DNA of 64,000 nucleotides. Origin: JACPHD01 sp964526325 (GTDB lineage: Bacteria > Patescibacteriota > Patescibacteriia > Patescibacteriales > GWC2-42-12). Position numbers and translations under genes: made by a program. Location of the stretch: assembly GCA_964526325.1 (NCBI GenBank), contig CAZGKM010000005.1, positions 1-64,000 of the forward strand, in the 5' to 3' direction. Numbering within the stretch: the stretch's first letter is position 1; the number at the start of each line of letters is the position of its first letter. The notes beneath the pieces were generated by a model. That model worked only from the letters and a program-made list of their open reading frames with translations, had not been told where the DNA came from and did no database searches. Below are positions 42,074 to 50,254 of the stretch, in pieces.

Positions 42074-42541
42074 TTAATTTATTTCTCTCTGAACATTTAC
42101 TACTTCGGTTTCGCCATCTTCGCCCTGATAAGCTCCTTTAGTATCAACTATTAACGATAATTCGGCTAAGCGAGAAGTCGTATAATGTTTATTTATAACT
42201 TCATGCAAACTCGGAGCAAAACGGCTCTCTTCAATCCCGTAATCGTCGTCGGATATGGAAAAAATATTATTCCAGATCCTCAGTCTTGGACGCTTAATAG
42301 TTTGGAATAAATTTAAAATAAAATAATGGAAGGGCCGGCCGTTTATTTTTAAAAATGCTATAATGCCGGAAATTCCCAGCACCAGCAAGCCAAAAGCCAC
42401 AAATAAAGAAAAATCAAATAATTTATAAGTGGCCGCGATAATTAAAAATCCAACCAGCATAATAACAAACTGCCTGGTAGTTATTGGACCGAAAATTTTG
42501 TCTTCAACATCTATAAATTGCGGGACAATGAATTGCTGCAT
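42074..42541 (-). CDS. PrgI family membrane protein
   Basis: The 155-aa product begins with IVPQFIDVEDKIFGPIT and has two membrane helices (about 25-70) followed by NGRPFHYFI, the PrgI (VirB3-like) signature. It is part of the secretion channel of monoderm bacteria. Confidence 0.88.
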   Translation of the reverse strand: MQQFIVPQFIDVEDKIFGPITTRQFVIMLVGFLIIAATYKLFDFSLFVAFGLLVLGISGIIAFLKINGRPFHYFILNLFQTIKRPRLRIWNNIFSISDDDYGIEESRFAPSLHEVINKHYTTSRLAELSLIVDTKGAYQGEDGETEVVNVQREIN

Positions 42542-42608
42542 AATAAATAGTATTAAGTATCAAATATGTTGATAAATGCGAAAAATAAAAAATTTAAAAT
42601 ATTTATGC

Positions 42609-44015
42609 TTAAAAACGTAAACTTTTGTTCAAATCCATAATTGTTTTAAACTCATCCGCGGTCAAATAATCCAAACCGGCCATTTTTCTTTCTTCTATTA
42701 TAACATCAACCGGCTTATTTTCCCTAATGCTTATGCTGCCAATTTCCAAATACAGCTTATTTATCGGACTTTGGCGCCAAAGATTTATTCCTTCAAATTT
42801 TTTGCCGTAATTTTCTTCTTCGAGTAAATTAATTTTATTTTTAATCTTGTCGGCGCTTCTGAACGGATCTCTGTCCAACCGGCGAAAATTAATTAAATCC
42901 ATGAATTTAATCTCGTCCAACGGCCCCATAACGCGAGGCACATATTTAACATCTTCAATTTTAGCTTTCTGGCTCTGATTTAAATTTTCCGCTTCAAACC
43001 TGCGCTTTATTAAAGGCATCGTGCCCGCATCGTTCACCGGCGGCGGCGGAATTGGCTTGATTTTTACAATTTTTTCCTTTATTTTAGGCGCATTTTTTTG
43101 CGTTATCGGAACAGAAATAACCGCCGGAGTTAACGGAGCCAGTTCGTGGCCAGTATCCAATTTTTTTAGATCGTTTTTTATTCTATCGTCTCTTTTTTCA
43201 AATTTAGAAAAATCATAAGCCGCGTCTCTGGAAATTTCCGGCTTTGGGGGAAGATCGGTTTTTTTGAACTCAGGCAAATTTATTTTTAATAATGGCTTGC
43301 CTGCTTGACTAGAGCTTGAGTTAAGAACTTTATTGGCGAGTAGCATGACTTTTTCCGCTGAATCTTCGTCAAAATTTAAACCGCCGCTTAAAAACGGTTT
43401 CATTAAGGTCGCTTTAACACCCAGCATATTCCGAATGCCGCATAAATAAGTTCTTAATATTTTTGAAAATCTATCGGCTAAATCAGCCGAACCAAAATTA
43501 ATTTCAACGCGGCTTATTATTTCTTTCAGTTTATCATCAACCGTGCCTGAAGCCACGCCGGAATTTTCAGCTACAATTATTTTTTCGGTTAAATTTCTGA
43601 TTTCTTCTTCATCGTCGGTAGAAAAGAAAAAACTGGCGCCCTTAACTTTTGATTCGCTTATCGGCGGCGCATCCATAGCCGGCATGCCAGTTAAAATCGG
43701 CGCAACCGGCTTTATTTTACCGGCTAAAAAATAATCTCTAAGCGAAGAAAAAATCCCTTGCCTTAACTCAAGCGCCAATTCTTCGGATTGCTCTTTTGAT
43801 AAATTTTCTTTAAATAAATAGCCCGGCAAATCATCAAGCGCAATTTCTTTTACCATAACTTTCATGATTAAAGCGGCCAGAGCAATATTATATTTCTTCT
43901 CAAGCGCTTCAATTTTCTCCATAGCCTTTGCGTCGGAAACTTTTTGCCTTAAATCATCCGGTAAACTATTAAATTTTTGTAAATACCCAAGCATGGGAGT
44001 TAAATTAATTTTCAA
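42609..44015 (-). CDS. Conserved secretion-locus protein, function unknown
   Basis: The 468-aa product has no membrane helix. Residues about 1-230 are helical, residues about 260-330 are Pro/Lys-rich and probably disordered, and the C-terminal region contains a conserved-looking stretch (MGPLDEIKFMDLINFRRLDR). It is placed directly before prgI. I do not recognise a family. Confidence 0.6.
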   Translation of the reverse strand: MKINLTPMLGYLQKFNSLPDDLRQKVSDAKAMEKIEALEKKYNIALAALIMKVMVKEIALDDLPGYLFKENLSKEQSEELALELRQGIFSSLRDYFLAGKIKPVAPILTGMPAMDAPPISESKVKGASFFFSTDDEEEIRNLTEKIIVAENSGVASGTVDDKLKEIISRVEINFGSADLADRFSKILRTYLCGIRNMLGVKATLMKPFLSGGLNFDEDSAEKVMLLANKVLNSSSSQAGKPLLKINLPEFKKTDLPPKPEISRDAAYDFSKFEKRDDRIKNDLKKLDTGHELAPLTPAVISVPITQKNAPKIKEKIVKIKPIPPPPVNDAGTMPLIKRRFEAENLNQSQKAKIEDVKYVPRVMGPLDEIKFMDLINFRRLDRDPFRSADKIKNKINLLEEENYGKKFEGINLWRQSPINKLYLEIGSISIRENKPVDVIIEERKMAGLDYLTADEFKTIMDLNKSLRF

Positions 44016-44123
44016 TTTCTAATTTCTAATTTCAAAACAATAAGCTAACAAATTAATCCGTTAAACTTGCCTTTCGGCGGTAATCGCTTAAAAAATAAAA
44101 ATTGAAAATTGAAAATTATCTCC

Positions 44124-45398
44124 TTATTTCAACTCTTTTAAATCTTCGGTCATTTGTTTTTTAAGATCTTCGGCGCCGGCGAACTTTATAATTTCTCTAA
44201 TTTTTTTAATTTCTTTTATTTTTATAATTTTATCAGACGCTTCCATGATAAAATCTTTAATATATAATTCCAGAGAAGCCGGTTCATTAAAAGTCTCTTT
44301 TTGGCCGTAATGCAAGAGCCCTATATATATTTTACCATTAATTTCGCTTTCTACTAAATAGACGCCATAGTTTATATCAATTTGATCATTATCCAAATTA
44401 ATCGTAGGAAAACCCAAGCGCGCACCTCTGCCTAAACCTCTTTTAATATTAGCCTTAAATTCAAACTTTGGCGGTTTTTCTCCAAGCACAATCTTTAGAA
44501 ATGCCATAAACAGGACTAAACCTGCTATTATCTGAATAGGGCTTAAAATATTGCGGTTAATAAAATAATCCAAAATTACGGCGGAAAACGGCCAAAATAA
44601 TTCTAAAATGGTGGCTGATGATGCCGTGACTCTTTTTAAGCCATAATAATAGATAAATATGGCCGCGGCGCCGCTTGTAAAAACAATTAAAATCAGAAAT
44701 TTCCACTGGCCGCCGGTAACAGCTGAAATCTTAAGCAAATCACCAACCAATAAAGCATAGACCGAAACCAATAAACCGGTAATGCCGAATCTTAAAGCCG
44801 CCGTAGATTTAAAATCAAGATGATTGACAATTCGCTTGCCGAAAACAGTTGACGAGCCAAAAGCGAAAGCGGCGATAACGGCGAAAATTGCCGCATTATG
44901 CAATAAATTTAATTCTCCTAAGCACAGGCCGGTTTTCCCAAAGGCTAAAAAATAAGCCGCGGCAATCGCAATAGCAGCCCAGATATAAAATGATTTTTTT
45001 AAACGTTCGCCTAAAATCAATCTGGCCATTATCAAAGCAAAAATCGGCTGCAGTTTTTGCAGCAGTATGACGGTAGCGAAAGTAACCGATCCGTACATGG
45101 CCGCAAAGAATGCTTTAGTAATCATAACCGTGCCTAAAGCGCCGCCGAAAAACGCGACCCAACCAATCGCCGCCCACTCTTTGCCTTTTAGCAATTTTAT
45201 TTTAGACCAGCTTAAAAAAATAAACGGGCTTAAAACTAAAAAACCTAAAGCATGTTCAAGAAAAACTACCAAAACAGCCGGTAAAACATAAAATTTCGGA
45301 CGGATGAAAACCCCGTCTAAACTCCAAAGCAAAGCCGCCAGCATAATGGCTAAAGCACCGAAAACCCACTGCTTTTCTAATTTAAACAATTTCTGCAT
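44124..45398 (-). CDS. EamA transporter fused to riboflavin-kinase-like domain
   Basis: The 424-aa product starts with about ten membrane helices (residues 8-310) in two EamA halves, as in DMT transporters. The C-terminal 109 residues (316-424, DNA 44124-44453) match riboflavin kinase. Its markers are GRGARLGFPTINL (the Mg-ATP loop GRxLGFPTxN), NYGVYLV, an IG...TFN segment, SLELYIKDF with the catalytic Glu, and a final KIREIIKFAGAEDL helix. EamA members include the riboflavin importer RibN, so I infer vectorial uptake with phosphorylation to FMN. No FAD synthetase domain is present. A lone transporter with a regulatory flavin domain remains possible. Confidence 0.78.
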   Translation of the reverse strand: MQKLFKLEKQWVFGALAIMLAALLWSLDGVFIRPKFYVLPAVLVVFLEHALGFLVLSPFIFLSWSKIKLLKGKEWAAIGWVAFFGGALGTVMITKAFFAAMYGSVTFATVILLQKLQPIFALIMARLILGERLKKSFYIWAAIAIAAAYFLAFGKTGLCLGELNLLHNAAIFAVIAAFAFGSSTVFGKRIVNHLDFKSTAALRFGITGLLVSVYALLVGDLLKISAVTGGQWKFLILIVFTSGAAAIFIYYYGLKRVTASSATILELFWPFSAVILDYFINRNILSPIQIIAGLVLFMAFLKIVLGEKPPKFEFKANIKRGLGRGARLGFPTINLDNDQIDINYGVYLVESEINGKIYIGLLHYGQKETFNEPASLELYIKDFIMEASDKIIKIKEIKKIREIIKFAGAEDLKKQMTEDLKELK

Positions 45399-45414
45399 AA
45401 TTTATATTTACTTC

Positions 45415-45517
45415 TGTCATTCCGGCCTTGAGCCGGAATCCAGGGTTAAGTGCTACGAATAAGTTTCTGGATTGCGGCCTGCCTACCGGACGGACAAGCT
45501 CGTAGGCCGCAATGACA
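45415..45517. repeat. Short TGTCATT-ended intergenic repeat
   Basis: A 103-base element runs from TGTCATTCCGG to AATGACA with inverted ends, between metK and the EamA fusion gene. It is related in style to 11129-11298. Confidence 0.6.
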
Positions 45518-45524
45518 AAAAAAT

Positions 45525-46694
45525 TTATGCCTTTCCTTCTTTCTTTAAGATGCCCGCCATATCCGTTGCCTCCCAAGTAAAATCTTTATCCGATCTGCCA
45601 AAATGTCCGTAAGCCGCGGTTTTTCTGTAAATCGGCCTTCTTAAATTTAAATGATCAATAATGCGCTTGGGGCGGAAATCAAAATGCTTTTTTATCAACT
45701 CCAATATTCTTTTTTCCGAGATTTTATTGGTGCCGTAGGTATCAATATAAATCCCGACCGGTTCGGCCACGCCGATAGCGTAAGCGACCTGCAATAAGCA
45801 CCTATCGGCCAAACCGGCCGCCACCACATTTTTAGAAACATACCTTGCCATATAGGCGCTTGAACGGTCAACTTTAGTTAAATCTTTGCCGGAAAACGCC
45901 CCGCCGCCGTGCGGCACTACTCCGCCGTAGGTATCAACGATTATTTTTCTTCCGGTCAGGCCGGTATCGGCCGGCGGTCCGCCGAAAATAAATTTACCGG
46001 TTGCATTAATAAAATATTTGGTTTTATTATCCAATAATTTTCCCATTACCGGCTCTATGACTTTTTCCCTGATATCCGCTCTTAATTTTTTTAAATTTAC
46101 TTTTTCGCTGTGGTGCGCGGCAATAACCACCGTTTCGGCGCGAACAGCTTTTTCGCTGTGATATTCGATGGTTACCTGGCTTTTGCCGTCCGGCCTTAAA
46201 TAAGGCAAAATGCCGTCTTTTCTGACGCGCGCCAATTTCATGGTTAATTTATGAGCAAGCACTATAGGCAAAGGCATATATTCCGGCGTTTCATTCGTAG
46301 CATAACCAAGCATCAAGCCTTGATCGCCGGCTCCTTGCTCTTTATATTCGCCCTTGCCTTCGTCCACTCCCTGAGCGATATCCGGACTTTGCTCATGAAT
46401 AGAAACCATAATGCCGACATCATCGCAGCAAAAACCATATTCCTGCTTATCATAACCGATATCGCGCAAAACATCGCGCACGACTTTATCAACATTAACA
46501 TAAGCTTTAGTGGTAACTTCGCCGCCCACGACAACCATGCCGGTTGTGCAAAAAGTTTCTACCGCGCTGCGGCTATCAGGGTCGGTTTTTAGCATTTCGT
46601 CGTAAATTCCATCCGAAATTTGATCGCACACCTTATCAGGATGGCCTTCGGTGACCGACTCCGAGGTTATCAATCTTACATTTTTTTCTGGCAT
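45525..46694 (-). CDS. metK: S-adenosylmethionine synthetase
   Basis: The 389-aa enzyme makes SAM from methionine and ATP. Motifs GHPDKVCDQISDG, GDQGLMLGYATNE, and the C-terminal GGGAFSGKDLTKVDRSSAY are intact. It follows ahcY on the same strand, separated by a 213-base gap with an inverted repeat. Confidence 0.98.
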   Translation of the reverse strand: MPEKNVRLITSESVTEGHPDKVCDQISDGIYDEMLKTDPDSRSAVETFCTTGMVVVGGEVTTKAYVNVDKVVRDVLRDIGYDKQEYGFCCDDVGIMVSIHEQSPDIAQGVDEGKGEYKEQGAGDQGLMLGYATNETPEYMPLPIVLAHKLTMKLARVRKDGILPYLRPDGKSQVTIEYHSEKAVRAETVVIAAHHSEKVNLKKLRADIREKVIEPVMGKLLDNKTKYFINATGKFIFGGPPADTGLTGRKIIVDTYGGVVPHGGGAFSGKDLTKVDRSSAYMARYVSKNVVAAGLADRCLLQVAYAIGVAEPVGIYIDTYGTNKISEKRILELIKKHFDFRPKRIIDHLNLRRPIYRKTAAYGHFGRSDKDFTWEATDMAGILKKEGKA

Positions 46695-46731
46695 AATTTT
46701 TTTAGCATAATTAGATGCAATAAATTTCTAG

Positions 46732-46815
46732 CTTTGTCGTTCTACCCGCCGAAATGGCGGGAAAAAAATATCTAATATTTTCCTCGAACTTTTTAAAAAG
46801 CCCAAAACGACAAAG
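46732..46815. repeat. Inverted repeat upstream of metK
   Basis: Arms ctttgtcgtt (46732-46741) and aacgacaaag (46806-46815) enclose a cccgcc/ggcggg hairpin (46745-46761). It lies in the metK leader on the minus strand. It does not match SAM riboswitch consensus that I can recognise. Confidence 0.6.
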
Positions 46816-46907
46816 ATCAAAATTAATACAACTGCAAATGCCTTATATTAATAATTATAATATTTATACATTATTTAAAAATTAAAAATTATAAAATTAA
46901 AAATTTT

Positions 46908-48185
46908 CTATGTTCCTGCTTCCCATGCCCTTAAATATTCTTCCTGCTCGGCCGTTAATTTATCTATTTTAATTTTCATGGATTTAAGTTTTAAATCGGC
47001 TATCCATTGCTCTAATTCAACCGGTACGTTATAAACTTTTCTTTCTAGTTTCCTGTAATTTTTTGCCACGTATTCGGCCGATAAGGCCTGGGTAGCGAAA
47101 CTCATATCCATAACCGATGCCGGATGGCCTTCGGCCGCGGCCAGATTAATCAACCTGCCTTCGCCCAAAAGATAAATACTTTTAACTTTCAACTTTTTAC
47201 TTTTTACTTCTATTACATATTCATCAACATTATTTCTGATATTTTTATTAATTTTAACCGCCATTTTTTTCAAATCATTAATATTTATTTCCACGTCAAA
47301 ATGCCCGGAATTACAGACTATAGCGCCGTGTTTCATCAGCTTAAAATGCTCTTCCCTGATAACGTTAATATCCCCGGTTAAAGTACAGAATAAATCGCCG
47401 ATGCCGGCCGCTTCTTTCATGGGCATAACATAAAAACCGTCCATCGTCGCTTCCAAGGCTTTAATCTCGTCCACTTCGGTAATAATAACTTTAGCGCCCA
47501 GGCCGCGCGCCCGAGAGGCAAAACCGCGCCCGCACCAGCCATAACCGGCCACGACAACATTTTTCCCCGCGATTAAAATATCCGTGGCGCGGATAATGCC
47601 GTCAATGGTTGATTGGCCGGTACCGTAGCGGTTATCAAACATATTTTTTGTTTTGGCGTCGTTAACCGCGATAATCGGCACTTCTAATTTACCTGACTTT
47701 TCCAAAGCCTTTAGCCTTATAACTCCGGTAGTGGTTTCTTCCATGGAGCCCCAAATATCTTTAACCTGGCTTCTATATTCCGTATGCAGAAGCGTTAATA
47801 AATCGGCACCGTCGTCCATGGTTATGTTTGGCTTAAAATCCAAAGCCGCTTTAAGATGAGAATAGTAGCTTTTTTTATCTTCGCCATGAATGGCAAAAAC
47901 TTTAATCGCGTAATCTTTAACCAAAGAAGCGGCAACGTCATCCTGGGTTGATAAAGGGTTGGAGGCGCATAAGAGAACCTCGGCTCCGCCGGCTTTTATG
48001 GTACGGACTAAATTGGCGGTCTCGGCCGTAACATGCAGGCAGGCTGAAAGCTTAACGCCGCGGAAAGGCTTGTCTTTTTCCCATCTAAACTTAATCAAAT
48101 TTAAAACAGGCATGTCTTTAGCCGCCCATTCGATTCTTTTTTTTCCTCCTGAACCTAATTTTAAATCTTTAACGTCATGTTGCAT
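46908..48185 (-). CDS. ahcY: S-adenosylhomocysteinase
   Basis: The 425-aa enzyme splits SAH into adenosine and homocysteine. The NAD-binding loop GYGWCGRGFA, the substrate Asp region (ITMDDGADLL) and the C-terminal GHPASVMDMSFATQAL helix are present. Between the strand NVDEYVIE and EGRLINLAA there is an odd VKSKKLKVKSIYLL, coded by a ctttttactttttact repeat (DNA about 47180-47212), longer than the family consensus there. Confidence 0.97.
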   Translation of the reverse strand: MQHDVKDLKLGSGGKKRIEWAAKDMPVLNLIKFRWEKDKPFRGVKLSACLHVTAETANLVRTIKAGGAEVLLCASNPLSTQDDVAASLVKDYAIKVFAIHGEDKKSYYSHLKAALDFKPNITMDDGADLLTLLHTEYRSQVKDIWGSMEETTTGVIRLKALEKSGKLEVPIIAVNDAKTKNMFDNRYGTGQSTIDGIIRATDILIAGKNVVVAGYGWCGRGFASRARGLGAKVIITEVDEIKALEATMDGFYVMPMKEAAGIGDLFCTLTGDINVIREEHFKLMKHGAIVCNSGHFDVEININDLKKMAVKINKNIRNNVDEYVIEVKSKKLKVKSIYLLGEGRLINLAAAEGHPASVMDMSFATQALSAEYVAKNYRKLERKVYNVPVELEQWIADLKLKSMKIKIDKLTAEQEEYLRAWEAGT

Positions 48186-48317
48186 AATACATAATTTTTA
48201 ATTTTATAATTTTTAAATTTTATAAATAATTTTTTAATATCTTAATTTTTAAACATTAAAAATTTAAGCATTATTTAAAAATTAAAAATTACAAAATTCA
48301 AAAATTATTATATCATA

Positions 48318-49316
48318 CTATAATCTTTCCCCATAATTTTCCTCATATCTCTTTTTTACCTCCGGCCAGCTAAACCAATGATTTTGCGTTCCCTGATTTT
48401 CCACCGCGTAAGCCGATACTACCATGGCCAACCGCGCGCATTTTACGAGCGGCAAGTCCATAACTAAACCCTTAATAAAGCCGGCGCGGAAAGCATCGCC
48501 GGCGCCAGTCGGATCTATGACGGCTTTCTTTTTAGCCGCCGGCACGACAATTTTTTTGTTTTTGCTATAAACTTCCGCGCCTTGGCCGCCTTTGGTAATT
48601 ACTAAAATTTCCGCCATTTTCCCCAACGCGCTTAATTTTATTTTTAATTTATTTAAAATCAGCTGAATTTCATAATCATTGCCGATAAGCATTTTAGCGC
48701 CTGTTATGGCATATTTTAGGTCGCGAGCGCCGTAATAAGCGATCTGCTGGCCCGGATCAAAAATATAGGCTATATCATTTTGTCTGAATATTTTAGCATA
48801 TTCTCTCATTCTCGCAACTATGTCAGGCGCGATAATGGCAATTTGTCCCCCTTCCAAAGGGGGGTAGGGGGGTTTGCATTTTACCCCTTTAACAAAGGGG
48901 GCTAGGGGTATTTTATTGCCCCCCTTCAATTGGGGGGTTTGGGGGGTTAAATTCCCAGGATAAAAAGCCGTAATCTGATTATCGTCTGTATCGGTCATAA
49001 TATAAGCGCTGGCCGTTAATTCGTCTTTAATAATTTTTACGCCGCTTATATCTATTTTATTTTTAAAAAGCCATTTTTTATACCTTGTAAAATCTTTCCC
49101 GGCCACGGCGATTAATTTCGGCTTTTCGCCGAGCATGGCTAGATTATAAGCAATATTGCCGCCTGTGCCGCCGAAACTTTCCTTAACTCCCCTAACGGTA
49201 AAAGATAAATTTAGAATATGCGTTTTACCGGCTAAAATATGTTCGGAAAATTTTCCCGGAAAATCCATTATCCTATCGTAAGCCAACGCGCCACAAACCA
49301 ATATATTATTTTTCAT
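48318..49316 (-). CDS. PfkB family kinase, probable adenosine/nucleoside kinase, with C/G-rich insertions
   Basis: The 332-aa product starts MKNNILVCGALAYDRIMDFPGKF and has the GGTGGNIAYNLAMLG loop and DPTGAGDAFRAGF anion-hole/catalytic motif. Adenosine kinase fits best because of its position after ahcY, whose product is adenosine; ribokinase is possible. Residues about 136-175 (LTPQTPQLKGG, APFVKG, PPYPPLEGG) are coded by three C/G-rich repeat units at 48844-48950. I use ATG 49316. An ATG at 49358 lies in a cccctcttctagggggg repeat. Confidence 0.82.
   Translation of the reverse strand: MKNNILVCGALAYDRIMDFPGKFSEHILAGKTHILNLSFTVRGVKESFGGTGGNIAYNLAMLGEKPKLIAVAGKDFTRYKKWLFKNKIDISGVKIIKDELTASAYIMTDTDDNQITAFYPGNLTPQTPQLKGGNKIPLAPFVKGVKCKPPYPPLEGGQIAIIAPDIVARMREYAKIFRQNDIAYIFDPGQQIAYYGARDLKYAITGAKMLIGNDYEIQLILNKLKIKLSALGKMAEILVITKGGQGAEVYSKNKKIVVPAAKKKAVIDPTGAGDAFRAGFIKGLVMDLPLVKCARLAMVVSAYAVENQGTQNHWFSWPEVKKRYEENYGERL
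48844..48950. repeat. Three C/G-rich repeat units inside the pfkB gene
   Basis: Three units of the form cccccttccaaaggggggt lie head-to-tail within the reading frame. The same unit occurs once in recG at 30207-30243. Confidence 0.9.
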
Positions 49317-49373
49317 GTTTATATTTTCATTTATCCCTCTTCTAGGGGGGCGTATCATTTGCGTTAAATACTA

Positions 49374-50246
49374 TTAATCATGCGTTAGGCGATTAATTTC
49401 TTCTTCAATGACTTTATGCTCAAAAGTGCCGGGAGCATATTGAGTCTCTAATTTTCTCAGTTCTTCCATATTATTGTTCAACCCATAAGGGACCGAAAAA
49501 TTATCAGCCAGTTTAACTTCCTGTATCATTTTTAATATACTGGGTGATATTTCTTCAATTTCTCCGTTTCTAAACATTATGCTTTTACCGTCAATATCCA
49601 TAGGTACTTCCCCCTCAAATCCATATCGATTATTTGACGGGACTCTTATTTTTTCGTAAAAATTAAATAAAATCATTAATTTATTTTTATCTTCTTCCGC
49701 TAAATGCTTGATAAATTGGCCATTAGTCAGATATTCAATCCTTTTTAAATTATCTATTTTTTTTAAACCTAAGCTGGCATGATAATTCTTCAGCCAATCG
49801 CCAACGGTTATAGGCAAATCTTTTATATTTTTATATTTATTGGCGTCTAAAATACGGCAATTTGAATCCAATAATTTATTTTTTATTGATTCTTTGGCCC
49901 GGGTCCGTTCCTCTAAGCCGCTGATGGCCAATAAATTAACTTTAATTTTTTCCCATAAATCATAGCCTTCCAATTGCAGGGCTAAATCAAAGTGTTTCCT
50001 GATTAAATCGCCGATTTCTTCATAGTCGTCAAAATAATTTAAAGAAATAAATTTAAGCTTATTTATCTGCTGATAAATTTTATCAAAAAATATTTGATTA
50101 TTTTTTTTAACTTCATCGTTAATCATCTTAACCGCTTCGGATAAATCCTTGTAATACAAGTAAGCCTCCTTATAATCGTCGTATTGAATAAAGATTTTTA
50201 TTTTTTCTTCTACTTCACTTAATGTGTTTTTGCTAATATTAATCAT
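49374..50246 (-). CDS. Unknown helical secretion-locus protein
   Basis: The 290-aa product is soluble and helical, with no membrane segment or signal peptide and no catalytic motif I recognise. Clear patches are VEEKIKIFIQYDDYKEAYLY and MDIDGKSIMFRNGEIEEISP. It is separated by 8 bases from the TrbL-like gene, so it is probably part of the same transcript. Confidence 0.6.
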   Translation of the reverse strand: MINISKNTLSEVEEKIKIFIQYDDYKEAYLYYKDLSEAVKMINDEVKKNNQIFFDKIYQQINKLKFISLNYFDDYEEIGDLIRKHFDLALQLEGYDLWEKIKVNLLAISGLEERTRAKESIKNKLLDSNCRILDANKYKNIKDLPITVGDWLKNYHASLGLKKIDNLKRIEYLTNGQFIKHLAEEDKNKLMILFNFYEKIRVPSNNRYGFEGEVPMDIDGKSIMFRNGEIEEISPSILKMIQEVKLADNFSVPYGLNNNMEELRKLETQYAPGTFEHKVIEEEINRLTHD

Positions 50247-50254
50247 GTTTTAAT

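Noticed and set aside
45399..45524. An FMN riboswitch upstream of the EamA/riboflavin-kinase fusion
   Set aside because: The gap is filled by a TGTCATT-ended repeat and has no recognisable FMN-aptamer core; a covariance search would decide.
45382..45576. Small minus-strand ORF across the repeat between metK and the EamA fusion
   Set aside because: It reads mainly through the intergenic repeat and overlaps the end of metK in another frame; no family or ribosome-binding site.
46695..46907. A SAM riboswitch upstream of metK
   Set aside because: The gap has an inverted repeat and a GC hairpin, but I find none of the known SAM-I or SAM-II sequence cores; a covariance search would decide.
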